DNA from: Mycobacterium paraterrae
GTDB taxonomy: Bacteria; Actinomycetota; Actinomycetes; Mycobacteriales; Mycobacteriaceae
DNA: 64,000 nt
Assembly: GCF_022430545.2 (NCBI RefSeq)
Contig: NZ_CP092488.2
Location: forward strand, 1,612,001-1,676,000
Direction: 5' to 3'
Of the stretch, positions 31,913 through 43,151 are shown in pieces (position 1 is the stretch's first letter; every line of letters begins with the position of its first letter). Under the pieces are notes generated by a model. The model had not been told where the DNA came from. It did no database searches and saw only the letters and a list, made by a program, of their open reading frames with translations. The position numbers and the translations under genes are program-made.

Positions 31913-32440
31913 CTCACGCTCCACCTGTCGTCTGCCCAGTTGGCGATCCACTCGGTGGCTGCGGCGACGGCTGCCCCGACGGCCACGCCGGTGGCCACAT
32001 CACTGGGATAGTGCACGCCGAGCAGCACCCGCGAGAGCGCCATCGGCGGGACCAGCATGACAGGCAGCGGTAGACCGGTGGTGCGGCCCAGCAATACGGC
32101 CGCCGCGGTGGTCGACGTCGCGTGCGCCGACGGGAAGCTCAAGCTGCTCGGGGTGCCGACGTTGACGGCGACCGCGGGGTGATGGGGCCGCGGGCGGCGC
32201 ACGATCCGTTTGATCACCACCGCGGCGGCGTGCGCGGCGAACGCCCCAACCCCGGCCACCAGCCAGCTGCGCCGCTTGGCCGGCTGCAGGATTGCGCCGA
32301 GGGCCGACACAGCCAGCCAGCCGAGGCTGTGTTCACCGAAGTGGGACATCGCCCGCGCGATCGCCAACGCGCCAGGGCGGTGCGCCAGCGCCGACTGCAC
32401 CGCGACCAGCGCGGCGACTTCGCCGTGCGGCGACGCCGAT

Positions 32441-35631
<3,191 letters not shown>

Positions 35632-35765
35632 TCACGCACCATCGCCCGTTCGGCGCGGGGGTCATAACGCGACTACATCGACCGCAAGCTCGGATACCGG
35701 CGTGGCGGGTAACGGTTGGGCGAGATTTGGTGACGAATGTCGCGATTGCTTCACGATTAGATCTC

Positions 35766-35801
35766 GTCACTCTAGTAACAACATTCACGTAAGTAACATC
35801 G
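35766..35801. promoter_or_regulatory. Nine-base periodic GTAAC/GTCAC repeat in the glf-erp divergent region
   Basis: Four consecutive 9-mers begin GTCAC, GTAAC, TTCAC and GTAAC at 35766, 35775, 35784 and 35793. Direct repeats of a GTCACA/GTAAC-type core on this spacing resemble the binding pattern of the actinobacterial response regulator MtrA. The last 9-mer, GTAACATCG, also occurs at 36939 just before the PGRP amidase gene. Binding is inferred, not shown. Confidence 0.4.
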
Positions 35802-35887
35802 GCCATGTGTCCGAATAAGCAGTAGTCAGACACCGTGCGCGCCCCCGGCGTGCACGACAGACCGCAGTCCACATTGAGGAGACTTCC

Positions 35888-36709
35888 GTGCCGAACCGAC
35901 GTCGACGCAGGCTCTCGACAGCCACGAGCGCGTTCGCCGCTCTGGCGGTCGCGAGTCCTTTTGCTTACATCGCAGTTTGCGACTTGACCGCGAAGCCCGC
36001 ACCGCAACACCAGGAGTTCGTCCGGGCCGCGTCCATGACCGATCTTCCCGGCGAGCTGATGGGCGCGCTGACGCAGGGGTTGTCGCAGTTTGGGGTCAGC
36101 CTCCCGCCGATCCCGAGCCTGACCGGAGCCACCAGCCCCAGCAGCCTCGGCTCTCCGGGGCTGGGCACGCTCCCCGGGGCCACGCCCGACCTCGCCAGCC
36201 CGGGTCTTGCCTCTCCCGGCCTGACTACACCTGGTCTGGCGTCGCCCGGATTGACCACGCCGGGCTTGACCACGCCGGGCTTGACGCCTGGCGCCGCGCC
36301 GGGTCTCACCACTCCGGGCCTGACCCCCGCCACCACGCCCGGGCTCACCACCCCGGGGCTGACGCCCGGCGCCACCACTCCGGGCTTGAGCACTCCGGGT
36401 TTGACCACGCCCGGCTTGGACGGCACCGGTGCAGCCGCGGCCAGTCCGAGTGAATTGCCGATCAGCGACCCGGTCGGGTTGGACCCCTCGGGGGGCACCT
36501 ACCCGATCCTCGGTGACCCGAACGTCGGCGCAGCGCCGGCGGCGCCCAGCGGCGGGCTGGTCAGCGACATGATGAGCGCGGCCAACCAGCTGGGCGCGGG
36601 TCAAGCCATTGACCTGCTCAAGGGCATGATCCTGCCGCAGTTGCAGAACGCCGCCCACGGCGCGGCCGCCCCGGTCCCGCCGCCGCCAGTGCCGGCACCG
36701 ATCCCCTGA
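35888..36709 (+). CDS. erp: Exported repetitive protein Erp (PirG)
   Basis: 273 residues, secreted/surface virulence-associated protein of mycobacteria. Signal-type N terminus (RRRRRLSTATSAFAALAVASPFAYIAVC). The central region has about 16-18 five-residue repeats of the type PGLTT/PGLAS/PGLTP between about 90 and 180, as in Erp (PGLTS repeats). A conserved C-terminal region follows (SGGLVSDMMSAANQLGAGQ) with a Pro-rich end. GTG start with GAGGA upstream. The repeat region is a likely site of length variation between strains. Position next to glf matches Rv3810. Confidence 0.95.
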   Translation: MPNRRRRRLSTATSAFAALAVASPFAYIAVCDLTAKPAPQHQEFVRAASMTDLPGELMGALTQGLSQFGVSLPPIPSLTGATSPSSLGSPGLGTLPGATPDLASPGLASPGLTTPGLASPGLTTPGLTTPGLTPGAAPGLTTPGLTPATTPGLTTPGLTPGATTPGLSTPGLTTPGLDGTGAAAASPSELPISDPVGLDPSGGTYPILGDPNVGAAPAAPSGGLVSDMMSAANQLGAGQAIDLLKGMILPQLQNAAHGAAAPVPPPPVPAPIP

Positions 36710-36739
36710 TCGCACGCCCGGCTTCGGATTTCCCCCGAA

Positions 36740-36800
36740 ACGGCACCGCAGAAGTGGCCCCCCTGGTCTGACCAGGTTCAGTCAAACTCTGCGGTGCCGT
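36740..36800. terminator. Nested hairpins downstream of erp
   Basis: A perfect 13-bp inverted repeat, ACGGCACCGCAGA (36740-36752) and TCTGCGGTGCCGT (36788-36800), encloses a second perfect hairpin, CCTGGT-CTG-ACCAGG (36762-36776). It begins 31 bp after the erp stop. It could be a terminator or a structured 3' end. There is no T-run. Confidence 0.5.
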
Positions 36801-36951
36801 GCTGTGCGCGACGAAAGTGCAGCCACTGGCATCGCCACTCGCGAAATGCGTCGCCAACTGCACCCTCGGCGGATCGCGGCGGAAACACATTGTTCACTTA
36901 AGTAGCGTGTCGAACCATTTGCACCATTGGACACATACGTAACATCGTTTC

Positions 36952-38559
36952 GTGCCGTCCCGCCGTCGTCCGCCGACGATGTTGTTCACCGCCCTCGCCG
37001 CGACAGTCGTCATCCTGCCGTGGGCGGTCGCCTCGAGCGTCCAGGATCACGACCAGCCAGCGCGAGCCGGTGAGACCCACCTCGCGCAGCAGCCGCTGGT
37101 CGGGCTCGGCGGCGGTGTCACGGTCCGTGAGATCAGCCAGCGCACGCCGTTTTCCATGGTCGCCCTCACCGGCGGCGACCTGACCGGAACGACCGCGCGA
37201 GTCCGGGCGCGCCAGGCCGACGGCTCGTGGAGTAAGTGGTACGACACCGAAACCCTCACCGGGCGCGGCGACGGACCGCGCGGCACTGATCCGGTCTTCG
37301 TCGGCAAAACCACCACCGTTCAGATCTCGGTCAGCCGCCCGGCCGATGCTCCCCGGACGTCGGCACCGAAGAAGACACCGCCCTCGGGGCTGGGGTATAT
37401 CCCGGCCAACACCGAACAACCACTCGCGCAGAACATCTCGGCGATCCTGATCTCTCCGCCGCAAGCACCCGCCGACACGCAGTGGAATCCACCCACCGCG
37501 ATCGTGGCCCCGGGCCAGGCGCCGGCCATCATCGCCCGGGCACAGTGGGGCGGCGGCCCGGCGGTGCACTGCGGCAACCGCCCGTTCGATCAGCCCATCC
37601 GCGCGGCGGTCGTCCACCACACCGCGGAGAGCAACGACTACCAGCCGCAGGATTCGGCGGCGATCGTGCAGTCGATCTACGCGTATCACACCCAGATCCT
37701 GGGCTGGTGCGACATTGCCTACAACGCGCTGGTCGACAAGTACGGGCAAGTCTTCGAGGGACGGGCCGGCGCATTGCTCGGGCCGGTGCAGGGCGATCAC
37801 ACCGGCGGCTTCAACAGCGACAGTTGGGGCGTGACGATGATCGGCAACTTCGACGACATCGCACCGACCCCGATCCAGCTGCACACCATCGGCAGGCTGA
37901 TCGGCTGGCGGCTCGGCGTCGACCACATCGATCCCAAGGGAATGGTCGCGTTGTCGTCGGCCGGCGGTGAGAACACAAACTTCCCACTGAATTCCGTCGC
38001 GACGCTGCCGACCGTCTTCGCCCACCGCGACGTCGGCGCCACCGACTGCCCGGGCAACATCGCCTACGGGTTGCTCGACGACATCCGTGACACTGCAGCG
38101 CATTTCAGCGGTCCGCCGCGACCGGAAGACCTGGCCCTGTCGTTACAGGGCGGGGCGATCTACGACCGCTGGCAGACGATCGGCGGCCCGAGCAGCGCTC
38201 TCGGCGCGCCCACTTCGCCCGAAGCGACCGGCGCCGGCGACGCGCGTTACGCCACGTTCGAAAAGGGCGCGATGTACTGGTCACCCGAGACCGGCCCGCA
38301 GGTGGTCACCGGCGCCATCTACGACGCGTGGGCTTCGCTGGGCTACGAGCGCGGAGCGCTGGGCCTGCCGACCAGCTCGGAATTCCAAGAGCCGCAATGG
38401 GTCAAGCAGAACTTCCAACACGGCACGCTGAACTTCGACCGGCTCACCGGACGAGTCACCCGGGTGATCGACGGCGTGGTCGAGGAGCTCCCGCCGCCGT
38501 CTCCCGGCGGGCCACCGGTTCAGCTGGAGCGGTTCTCTCCCGTCACCCCGGCCGCCTGA
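36952..38559 (+). CDS. Secreted PGRP/amidase_2 N-acetylmuramoyl-L-alanine amidase with LGFP repeats
   Basis: 535 residues, like Rv3811. Signal peptide or anchor at the start (TMLFTALAATVVILPWAVA). The amidase_2/PGRP domain spans about 195-385: IIARAQWGG, zinc ligands at VVHHTAESNDY and VFAHRDVGATDCPGN, and the fold motif GWCDIAYNALVDKYGQVFEGR. C-terminal LGFP-type repeats follow (GGPSSALGAPTSPE, LGYERGALGLPTSSEF), thought to bind the envelope. Predicted to cleave peptidoglycan stem peptides outside the membrane. GTG start at 36952; a stand-alone gene after erp. Confidence 0.92.
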   Translation: MPSRRRPPTMLFTALAATVVILPWAVASSVQDHDQPARAGETHLAQQPLVGLGGGVTVREISQRTPFSMVALTGGDLTGTTARVRARQADGSWSKWYDTETLTGRGDGPRGTDPVFVGKTTTVQISVSRPADAPRTSAPKKTPPSGLGYIPANTEQPLAQNISAILISPPQAPADTQWNPPTAIVAPGQAPAIIARAQWGGGPAVHCGNRPFDQPIRAAVVHHTAESNDYQPQDSAAIVQSIYAYHTQILGWCDIAYNALVDKYGQVFEGRAGALLGPVQGDHTGGFNSDSWGVTMIGNFDDIAPTPIQLHTIGRLIGWRLGVDHIDPKGMVALSSAGGENTNFPLNSVATLPTVFAHRDVGATDCPGNIAYGLLDDIRDTAAHFSGPPRPEDLALSLQGGAIYDRWQTIGGPSSALGAPTSPEATGAGDARYATFEKGAMYWSPETGPQVVTGAIYDAWASLGYERGALGLPTSSEFQEPQWVKQNFQHGTLNFDRLTGRVTRVIDGVVEELPPPSPGGPPVQLERFSPVTPAA

Positions 38560-38574
38560 GGCCTGCTGCCGTCC

Positions 38575-39579
38575 TCACGGCACAGTGCTTTGCAACAAGG
38601 TTTCGGTCAGGCCGAGGATGATCTCGTCGCTGGCGTAGGTCGATTCGATGCCGGCGTTGGCGATGTTGACCAGACCGAAGTACTCGTCGCCCGCGGTGAA
38701 ATCGGACAGTGCGGTAGTGATCAAGCCCTGAGCGTCCGATGCGAACTGCTGGGCCTGAGCGAAGGCATCGGCAAGGTCGGCCGGGGCCTTCAGGGCAGAT
38801 AGAGCGAAGCCGGCGTTCCCGTCGCTGTCGACGAGGAAGGAATAGCCATTCACCAACAGGTCGGCTTGCTCTCCGACGGTCAGATTGCCGAAGCCGGCCA
38901 GCGCGTCGGACACCCCGGTGAGGTATGCCCCCTCGCTGAACGCGGTTCCGGCGTCGGTCAGGTAGGCCTCGCCGGCGCTCACCGTGTTTTGGAGGGAGTT
39001 CAGGAAGTCGGTGAAGGAGTAACCAACTACCTCAGCGGGAACCGCCGCTCCGGCCTGGGCCGCCGTGGATCCGAGTGGGAGGGTGTAGTTGCCGAACGGC
39101 GTGATGATGGTGTCGGTGGTGGTGTGAAGGTCGCCGTAGACGAGGTTGGCCCACTCGTTTTCGAAGCCGCCGCCGAAATTCGCGAGATCGATCTCGCTGC
39201 CGGCAGCAGGCACCGGCAGTGTCGTCGGAACGCCTTCCACGCTCCCCGACGTCTCCAGGAAGTCGTCGTTGACGAACGACCCGATCGTCGTCTGCGTATC
39301 CGTACCCTCGAGGAAGATGAAGGAATCCGCCGGTTGGCTGGTCGGATTCCACACTTCACCGCCCTGCAGCACACGCTCGATGGGTGGAAACCCCTCCGCA
39401 ACCGATGGGTCGAAGGTCGACGTGTCGGGCACAAAAATCTCGGCATCTCCCGCGGTCAGCGCGACCGGACGGGTCTGCGGCGGAAGGGTCTGGGACAGCG
39501 CGGCAAAACCAATCAAGCTGGCGGCGGTGGCCGCGGAACCCGCGGCGGCGACGAGCTGACGTGAGAGACGGATAGGCAC
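38575..39579 (-). CDS. Secreted hypothetical protein at the PE_PGRS62 position
   Basis: 334 residues with a clear signal peptide (RLSRQLVAAAGSAATAASLIGFAALS). The mature protein is acidic, rich in Thr, Ala, Gly and Asp, with no Cys and no PE motif or GGAGG repeats. Segments such as GEVWNPTSQPADSFIFLEGTD, ENEWANLVYGDLHTTTDTII and FGNYTLPLGSTAAQAG recall uncharacterised exported mycobacterial proteins. M. tuberculosis has PE_PGRS62 here. GTG start behind GAGGAG. Convergent with the PGRP amidase gene, 15 bp apart. Function unknown. Confidence 0.7.
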   Translation of the reverse strand: MPIRLSRQLVAAAGSAATAASLIGFAALSQTLPPQTRPVALTAGDAEIFVPDTSTFDPSVAEGFPPIERVLQGGEVWNPTSQPADSFIFLEGTDTQTTIGSFVNDDFLETSGSVEGVPTTLPVPAAGSEIDLANFGGGFENEWANLVYGDLHTTTDTIITPFGNYTLPLGSTAAQAGAAVPAEVVGYSFTDFLNSLQNTVSAGEAYLTDAGTAFSEGAYLTGVSDALAGFGNLTVGEQADLLVNGYSFLVDSDGNAGFALSALKAPADLADAFAQAQQFASDAQGLITTALSDFTAGDEYFGLVNIANAGIESTYASDEIILGLTETLLQSTVP

Positions 39580-39890
39580 GATAGGGCTCCTCGGAACATT
39601 CGACGCCGGGTAGGCGCCGCATAAGCAAACGCTTAGAACAGCCTGAGCGCCGTGGGCCCACGGATCAATAAGGGTTTTCCCTACATTTTTGCCGCCGACG
39701 GGTCCGCGAGCGTAACGCTGAGGCCCGAATCCACTGGTCAGAAGTGCCCTGGCGTCACGCTCGGCGCCCAGCCCCTACCGCCATGTGCCGCACTCCTCCT
39801 CGCGTCGCTTCGCGACGCGCATCGTCGTACGGCTACATCCATGTGCCGCACTCCTCCTCGCGTCGCTTCGCGACGCGCATCGTCGTACGG
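39580..39890. other. Gene-free interval with a minisatellite at its end
   Basis: The first 200 bp (39580-39780) show the GTG upstream region of the secreted-protein gene and no gene of their own. A short AT-rich patch near 39665-39690 (ATAAGGGTTTTCCCTACATT) may be promoter sequence. The remainder is the tandem repeat described separately. Confidence 0.5.
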
Positions 39891-39893
39891 CTA
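39781..39893 (-). repeat. MIRU-like minisatellite, 58-bp units
   Basis: Two units, 39781-39838 and 39839-39893 (the second short by three bases), otherwise identical. Read on the minus strand, each unit is TAGCCGTAC, GACGATGC, a GCGTCGC/GCGACGC inverted repeat, GAGGAGGAG and CACATGG. That is the MIRU plan with a different stem. The first TAG of the array is the stop codon of the HAD gene, so the array begins exactly at that stop and runs downstream in its transcript. Confidence 0.85.
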
Positions 39894-40706
39894 AAGCCAC
39901 CAGCGTTCGAGCACCCGCGCCACCCCGTCGTCGGCGTTGGACGTGGTGACCTCGTCAGCCGCCGCCAGCGCGTCGGGGTGCGCGTTGGCCATCGCCACGC
40001 CGAGCCCGGCCCGCAACAGCATCGGCACGTCGTTGGGCATGTCACCGAAAGTCACCCAGTCGGCCTCGGGAATGCCAAGCGGCGCAGCGATTTCCGCGAT
40101 GCCGGAAGCCTTGCTGACGCCGAGCGGCACAATCTCGATCAGGCCATTGTTGGTCGAGTAGGTCAGATCGCCCTCGGCGCCGATGTGCCCCGCCAACGCC
40201 GCCGCCATGTCCGCGCTGCGGGCGCCGGCCTTACGGACCAGCAGCTTGATCGCGGGCGCGCTGAGCAGGTCTTCGATGGAGACCTCGGTGTTGTCGGGGT
40301 TCAGCCAGGCATGCTCGTAGCCCGGCGAACTGACGAATTGCGGTGTGGCGCTGTCGTGCGCGCTTTCGCCAACCCGCTCGACCGCCAGGCCCGCGCCGGG
40401 AATGACTTGGGTGGCGATCTCGGCCAGTTCACGCAGCGCGGCGACGGACAGCGTTCGCGCCGACAGCACGCGGTCGGTCTCCGGGTCGTAGATCACCGCG
40501 CCGTTGGCGCACACCGCCATCGGCGCGAATCCCAGACCGTCGACCACCGGCGGGATCCAGCGCGGCGGACGGCCGGTGGCAAGCACGAAAACCGCGTTGG
40601 CCTCCACCGCCGCCTGCACGGCATCGCGGGTGCGAGGGGTGACTTTTTCGTCTTCGTTGAGCAGGGTGCCGTCGACGTCGCTGGCGATCAGCGCGGGCAG
40701 GGTCAA
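39891..40706 (-). CDS. HAD-superfamily (Cof type) phosphatase
   Basis: 271 residues. HAD motif 1 is at the start (LIASDVDGTLLNEDEKV), motif 2 near VLATGR, and motifs 3/4 in GISKASGIAEIA-like LGVSKASG and the VTFGDMPNDVPML box with the metal Asp residues. The mobile cap is of the C2B type of Cof hydrolases. Likely a cytosolic sugar-phosphate phosphatase. It corresponds to Rv3813c. The TTG start overlaps the stop of the acyltransferase upstream by 4 bp, so it is the last gene of that operon. Confidence 0.9.
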   Translation of the reverse strand: MTLPALIASDVDGTLLNEDEKVTPRTRDAVQAAVEANAVFVLATGRPPRWIPPVVDGLGFAPMAVCANGAVIYDPETDRVLSARTLSVAALRELAEIATQVIPGAGLAVERVGESAHDSATPQFVSSPGYEHAWLNPDNTEVSIEDLLSAPAIKLLVRKAGARSADMAAALAGHIGAEGDLTYSTNNGLIEIVPLGVSKASGIAEIAAPLGIPEADWVTFGDMPNDVPMLLRAGLGVAMANAHPDALAAADEVTTSNADDGVARVLERWWL

Positions 40707-41488
40707 TGGATACCGCTCTGATCCTGGCCTGGGCGAGTCACGCCATCGGTGCCGTATTTGTCCAACCGCTCCTGCAATTCGTGCAATCGGATCTTCTGCG
40801 AATCCTCGCGGGTCGGCGCGCTGCCGCCGAGCCGACGCGGAACCCAGTATTCACCCGGCGGGTGCGGATACTCCTCTTGCACCTGGTACAGCAGCTCATT
40901 CATCGCCCGGCGCAGGTTCATGTTGAGTTCCTCGGGCGTGCCGTGTGGCGCCAGCGGGCGTCCGGCGGCGACGGTGATCGGAATCTTGTTGCGGAACAAC
41001 TTCTTTTCGTGGTCCTTGGGCCAGATCCGGTGAGCTCCCCACACGATCAGCGGGACGATCGGAACTTGGGCCTGCAGCGCCATCCGCGCCGCTCCTGTTT
41101 TGAACTCACGCAACTCGTAGCTGCGGCTGATGGTGGCCTCGGGATGCATCCCGATCAACTCGCCCTCACGCAGTCGCTGCACCGCGAGTTCGAACGCGTC
41201 GTGCCCGTTGCGGCGGTCCACCGGAATCAGCCGGGCGTGCTTGATGACGTAGTTGACCGCCTTCACGTCGGCCATCTCGGCTTTGATCATGAAATACATC
41301 CGCCGGCCGCGCTCGCGGGCGGCGAACAGCGGTGGCAGCCAATCCAGATAGCTGGTGTGGTTCTGCGCCAGCAGAGCTCCCCCGCGCTGCGGAATGTTCT
41401 CCAGCCCGCGGAACGTGAACTTGGTGCCGTTCATCGCCACGACAGGCGGAACGACCCACTCTCCGAACCGGTAAAACGGTTCTGGCAT
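40703..41488 (-). CDS. PlsC-type 1-acylglycerol-3-phosphate acyltransferase family protein (1 of 3)
   Basis: 261 residues, Rv3814c type. It has the acyltransferase blocks NHTSYLDW (catalytic HX4D), IPVDRRNGHDAF, HPEATISRS (glycerophosphate binding) and VPIVPLIVWGAHRIW. Probably acylates lysophosphatidic acid or another lipid headgroup at the membrane. ATG 41488 with GGAG upstream gives MPEPFYRFGEW; a longer frame to 41578 is rejected. Third of three paralogues in a row. Confidence 0.88.
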   Translation of the reverse strand: MPEPFYRFGEWVVPPVVAMNGTKFTFRGLENIPQRGGALLAQNHTSYLDWLPPLFAARERGRRMYFMIKAEMADVKAVNYVIKHARLIPVDRRNGHDAFELAVQRLREGELIGMHPEATISRSYELREFKTGAARMALQAQVPIVPLIVWGAHRIWPKDHEKKLFRNKIPITVAAGRPLAPHGTPEELNMNLRRAMNELLYQVQEEYPHPPGEYWVPRRLGGSAPTREDSQKIRLHELQERLDKYGTDGVTRPGQDQSGIH

Positions 41489-41513
41489 GGCGGTCGCTCC
41501 TTCGTGTGTGCCG

Positions 41514-42272
41514 CTACCCAGGTCCGGCGCTGGGATCGGCGCGCTTGCGAGCGCGCTCGGCCTTCTCAGTGTCCTCAATAATTTTTGCCTCCGCTACCGT
41601 AGGTGCGCCGCCGCCTAGCCTGCGCGGCACCCAGAAAGCACCTTCGGGGTGCGGATATTGCTCTTGAACGCGATGGAGCAGCGAGGTCATTCCCTCACGC
41701 AGCGCGGCGTCCAATTGTTCGACGTCACCCGTCGGCGGCAACCGCGGACCCGCGGCGACGGTCACCGGGATCTTGCGCCGGCCGAGATCCCGCGGATAAC
41801 CCTTGGTCCAGATCCGCTGCGCCCCCCAGACGATCAGCGGCACCGTCGGCACGTGCGCGGCCAGCGCCATTCGCGCCGCGCCGGTTTTGAATTCCTTGAG
41901 CTCGAAGCTGCGGCTGATCGTCGCTTCCGGCATCAGGCCGACCACCTCACCGTCTCGCAGCAGGCGGACCGCCTCGGCGTAGGCGTGGGAACCGGAGCCG
42001 CGGTCGACCGGGATGGTCTTGGTGTGGTTGATCAGGAAATTGACCACCTTCACCTGCTGCATCTCGGCCTTGATCATGTACCGGATACGCCGGCCGCGGG
42101 CGTTGGCCGCCAGGGCGGCGGGCAGCCAGTCGACATAGCTGGTGTGGTTGATCGCGATGACGGCACCGCCGCTGCGTGGGATGTGCTCGAGGTCTTGAAA
42201 GGTGATCGTTGTGCCAGTCGCCGCGACCAGGGCCTTGGCCGTGATCTTGAGTGCGCGGTACACCGGCTCCAC
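41514..42272 (-). CDS. PlsC-type acyltransferase family protein (2 of 3)
   Basis: 252 residues, Rv3815c type. Blocks: NHTSYVDW, IPVDRGSGSHAYAEA, MPEATISRSFELKEF, VPTVPLIVWGAQRIW, ending with a charged tail. GTG 42272 starts VEPVYRALK, parallel to the start of the third paralogue (VEPVYGTVI), which supports this choice. Five bp after the previous gene, so co-transcribed. The open frame extends far upstream through the neighbour in the wrong frame; that part is not coding. Confidence 0.88.
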   Translation of the reverse strand: MEPVYRALKITAKALVAATGTTITFQDLEHIPRSGGAVIAINHTSYVDWLPAALAANARGRRIRYMIKAEMQQVKVVNFLINHTKTIPVDRGSGSHAYAEAVRLLRDGEVVGLMPEATISRSFELKEFKTGAARMALAAHVPTVPLIVWGAQRIWTKGYPRDLGRRKIPVTVAAGPRLPPTGDVEQLDAALREGMTSLLHRVQEQYPHPEGAFWVPRRLGGGAPTVAEAKIIEDTEKAERARKRADPSAGPG

Positions 42273-42277
42273 GGCCG

Positions 42278-43045
42278 CTACTCGGTGCGACCCGCCTCGC
42301 GGGCGGCACGGGCGGCCGCACGTTGGCTGGCCTCTTCGGCGTCCAGTTGAGCGGCTTCGGCCAGGGTGGGGGCGCTGCCGCCCAGCCGACGCGGTACCCA
42401 CCATTCGCCGGCTGGATGCGACGGATACAGGTCCTGAGCCTGCTCGAGCAGATGCTGCATCCGGGAATGGAGCAACGCGGTCAACTCGGGAGCCGGGAGG
42501 GTCGGCTGAATCGCCTCGCCGACCACGATCACGATCGGCACCTTGGGGCGAAACAACTTCTTCGGGTGGTCTTTGGTCCAGATCCGCTGAGCACCCCAGA
42601 CGATGTGCGGAACGATCGGCACACCCGCCTCGATCGCCATCCGGGCGGCGCCGGACTTGAATTCCTTGATTTCGAAGCTGCGACTGATCGTGGCTTCCGG
42701 GTACACGCCGACCAGCTCGCCGGCCTTGAGCCGCTCGACCGCGGCTTCGTAGGACGCCGCGCCGCTGGACCGATCCACCGGAATGTGCCGGCAGCCCCGC
42801 ATGATCGGCCCGGTGAGCTTGTTGTCGAAGACTTCCTGCTTGGCCATGAACCGCACCTTGCGCTCGCGGTGCTGCTTGAAGGCGGGCAGGCCGGCAAGGG
42901 TGAAGTCGAAATAGCTGGTGTGGTTGATCGCGATGACCGCTCCCCCGTCGGGGATGTTTTCCTCGCCGACGACCGTGAAGCGCAGGCCTTGCACCCGCCA
43001 GGTCAGCCGCACCAGGGCAATCACTGTCCCGTAAACCGGTTCCAC
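42278..43045 (-). CDS. PlsC-type acyltransferase family protein (3 of 3)
   Basis: 255 residues, Rv3816c type, first gene of the four-gene operon ending in the HAD phosphatase. Blocks: NHTSYFDFTLAGLP (HX4D), IPVDRSSGAASYEAA, YPEATISRSFEIKEF, VPIVPHIVWGAQRIW, and the shared motif WVPRRLGGSAPT. GTG 43045 starts VEPVYGTVIALVRL. The triplication is conserved in mycobacteria, so the enzymes likely have different lipid specificities. About 105 bp separate it from the divergent Rieske gene. Confidence 0.88.
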   Translation of the reverse strand: MEPVYGTVIALVRLTWRVQGLRFTVVGEENIPDGGAVIAINHTSYFDFTLAGLPAFKQHRERKVRFMAKQEVFDNKLTGPIMRGCRHIPVDRSSGAASYEAAVERLKAGELVGVYPEATISRSFEIKEFKSGAARMAIEAGVPIVPHIVWGAQRIWTKDHPKKLFRPKVPIVIVVGEAIQPTLPAPELTALLHSRMQHLLEQAQDLYPSHPAGEWWVPRRLGGSAPTLAEAAQLDAEEASQRAAARAAREAGRTE

Positions 43046-43151
43046 GGTGCACCAGCCTAATGTTCGCGCCGATGCCGCTCTAGCGGGTCGGGCGTTTCTC
43101 GGCCCGGCGGCTAAACTCGGGGCGTCAGCAGACCGCAACAAAAGGGTGTCA

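Noticed and set aside
42273..43052. 260-codon N-terminal extension of the second acyltransferase
   Set aside because: It passes through the third acyltransferase in another frame; composition is Arg/Pro/Gly, not acyltransferase-like.
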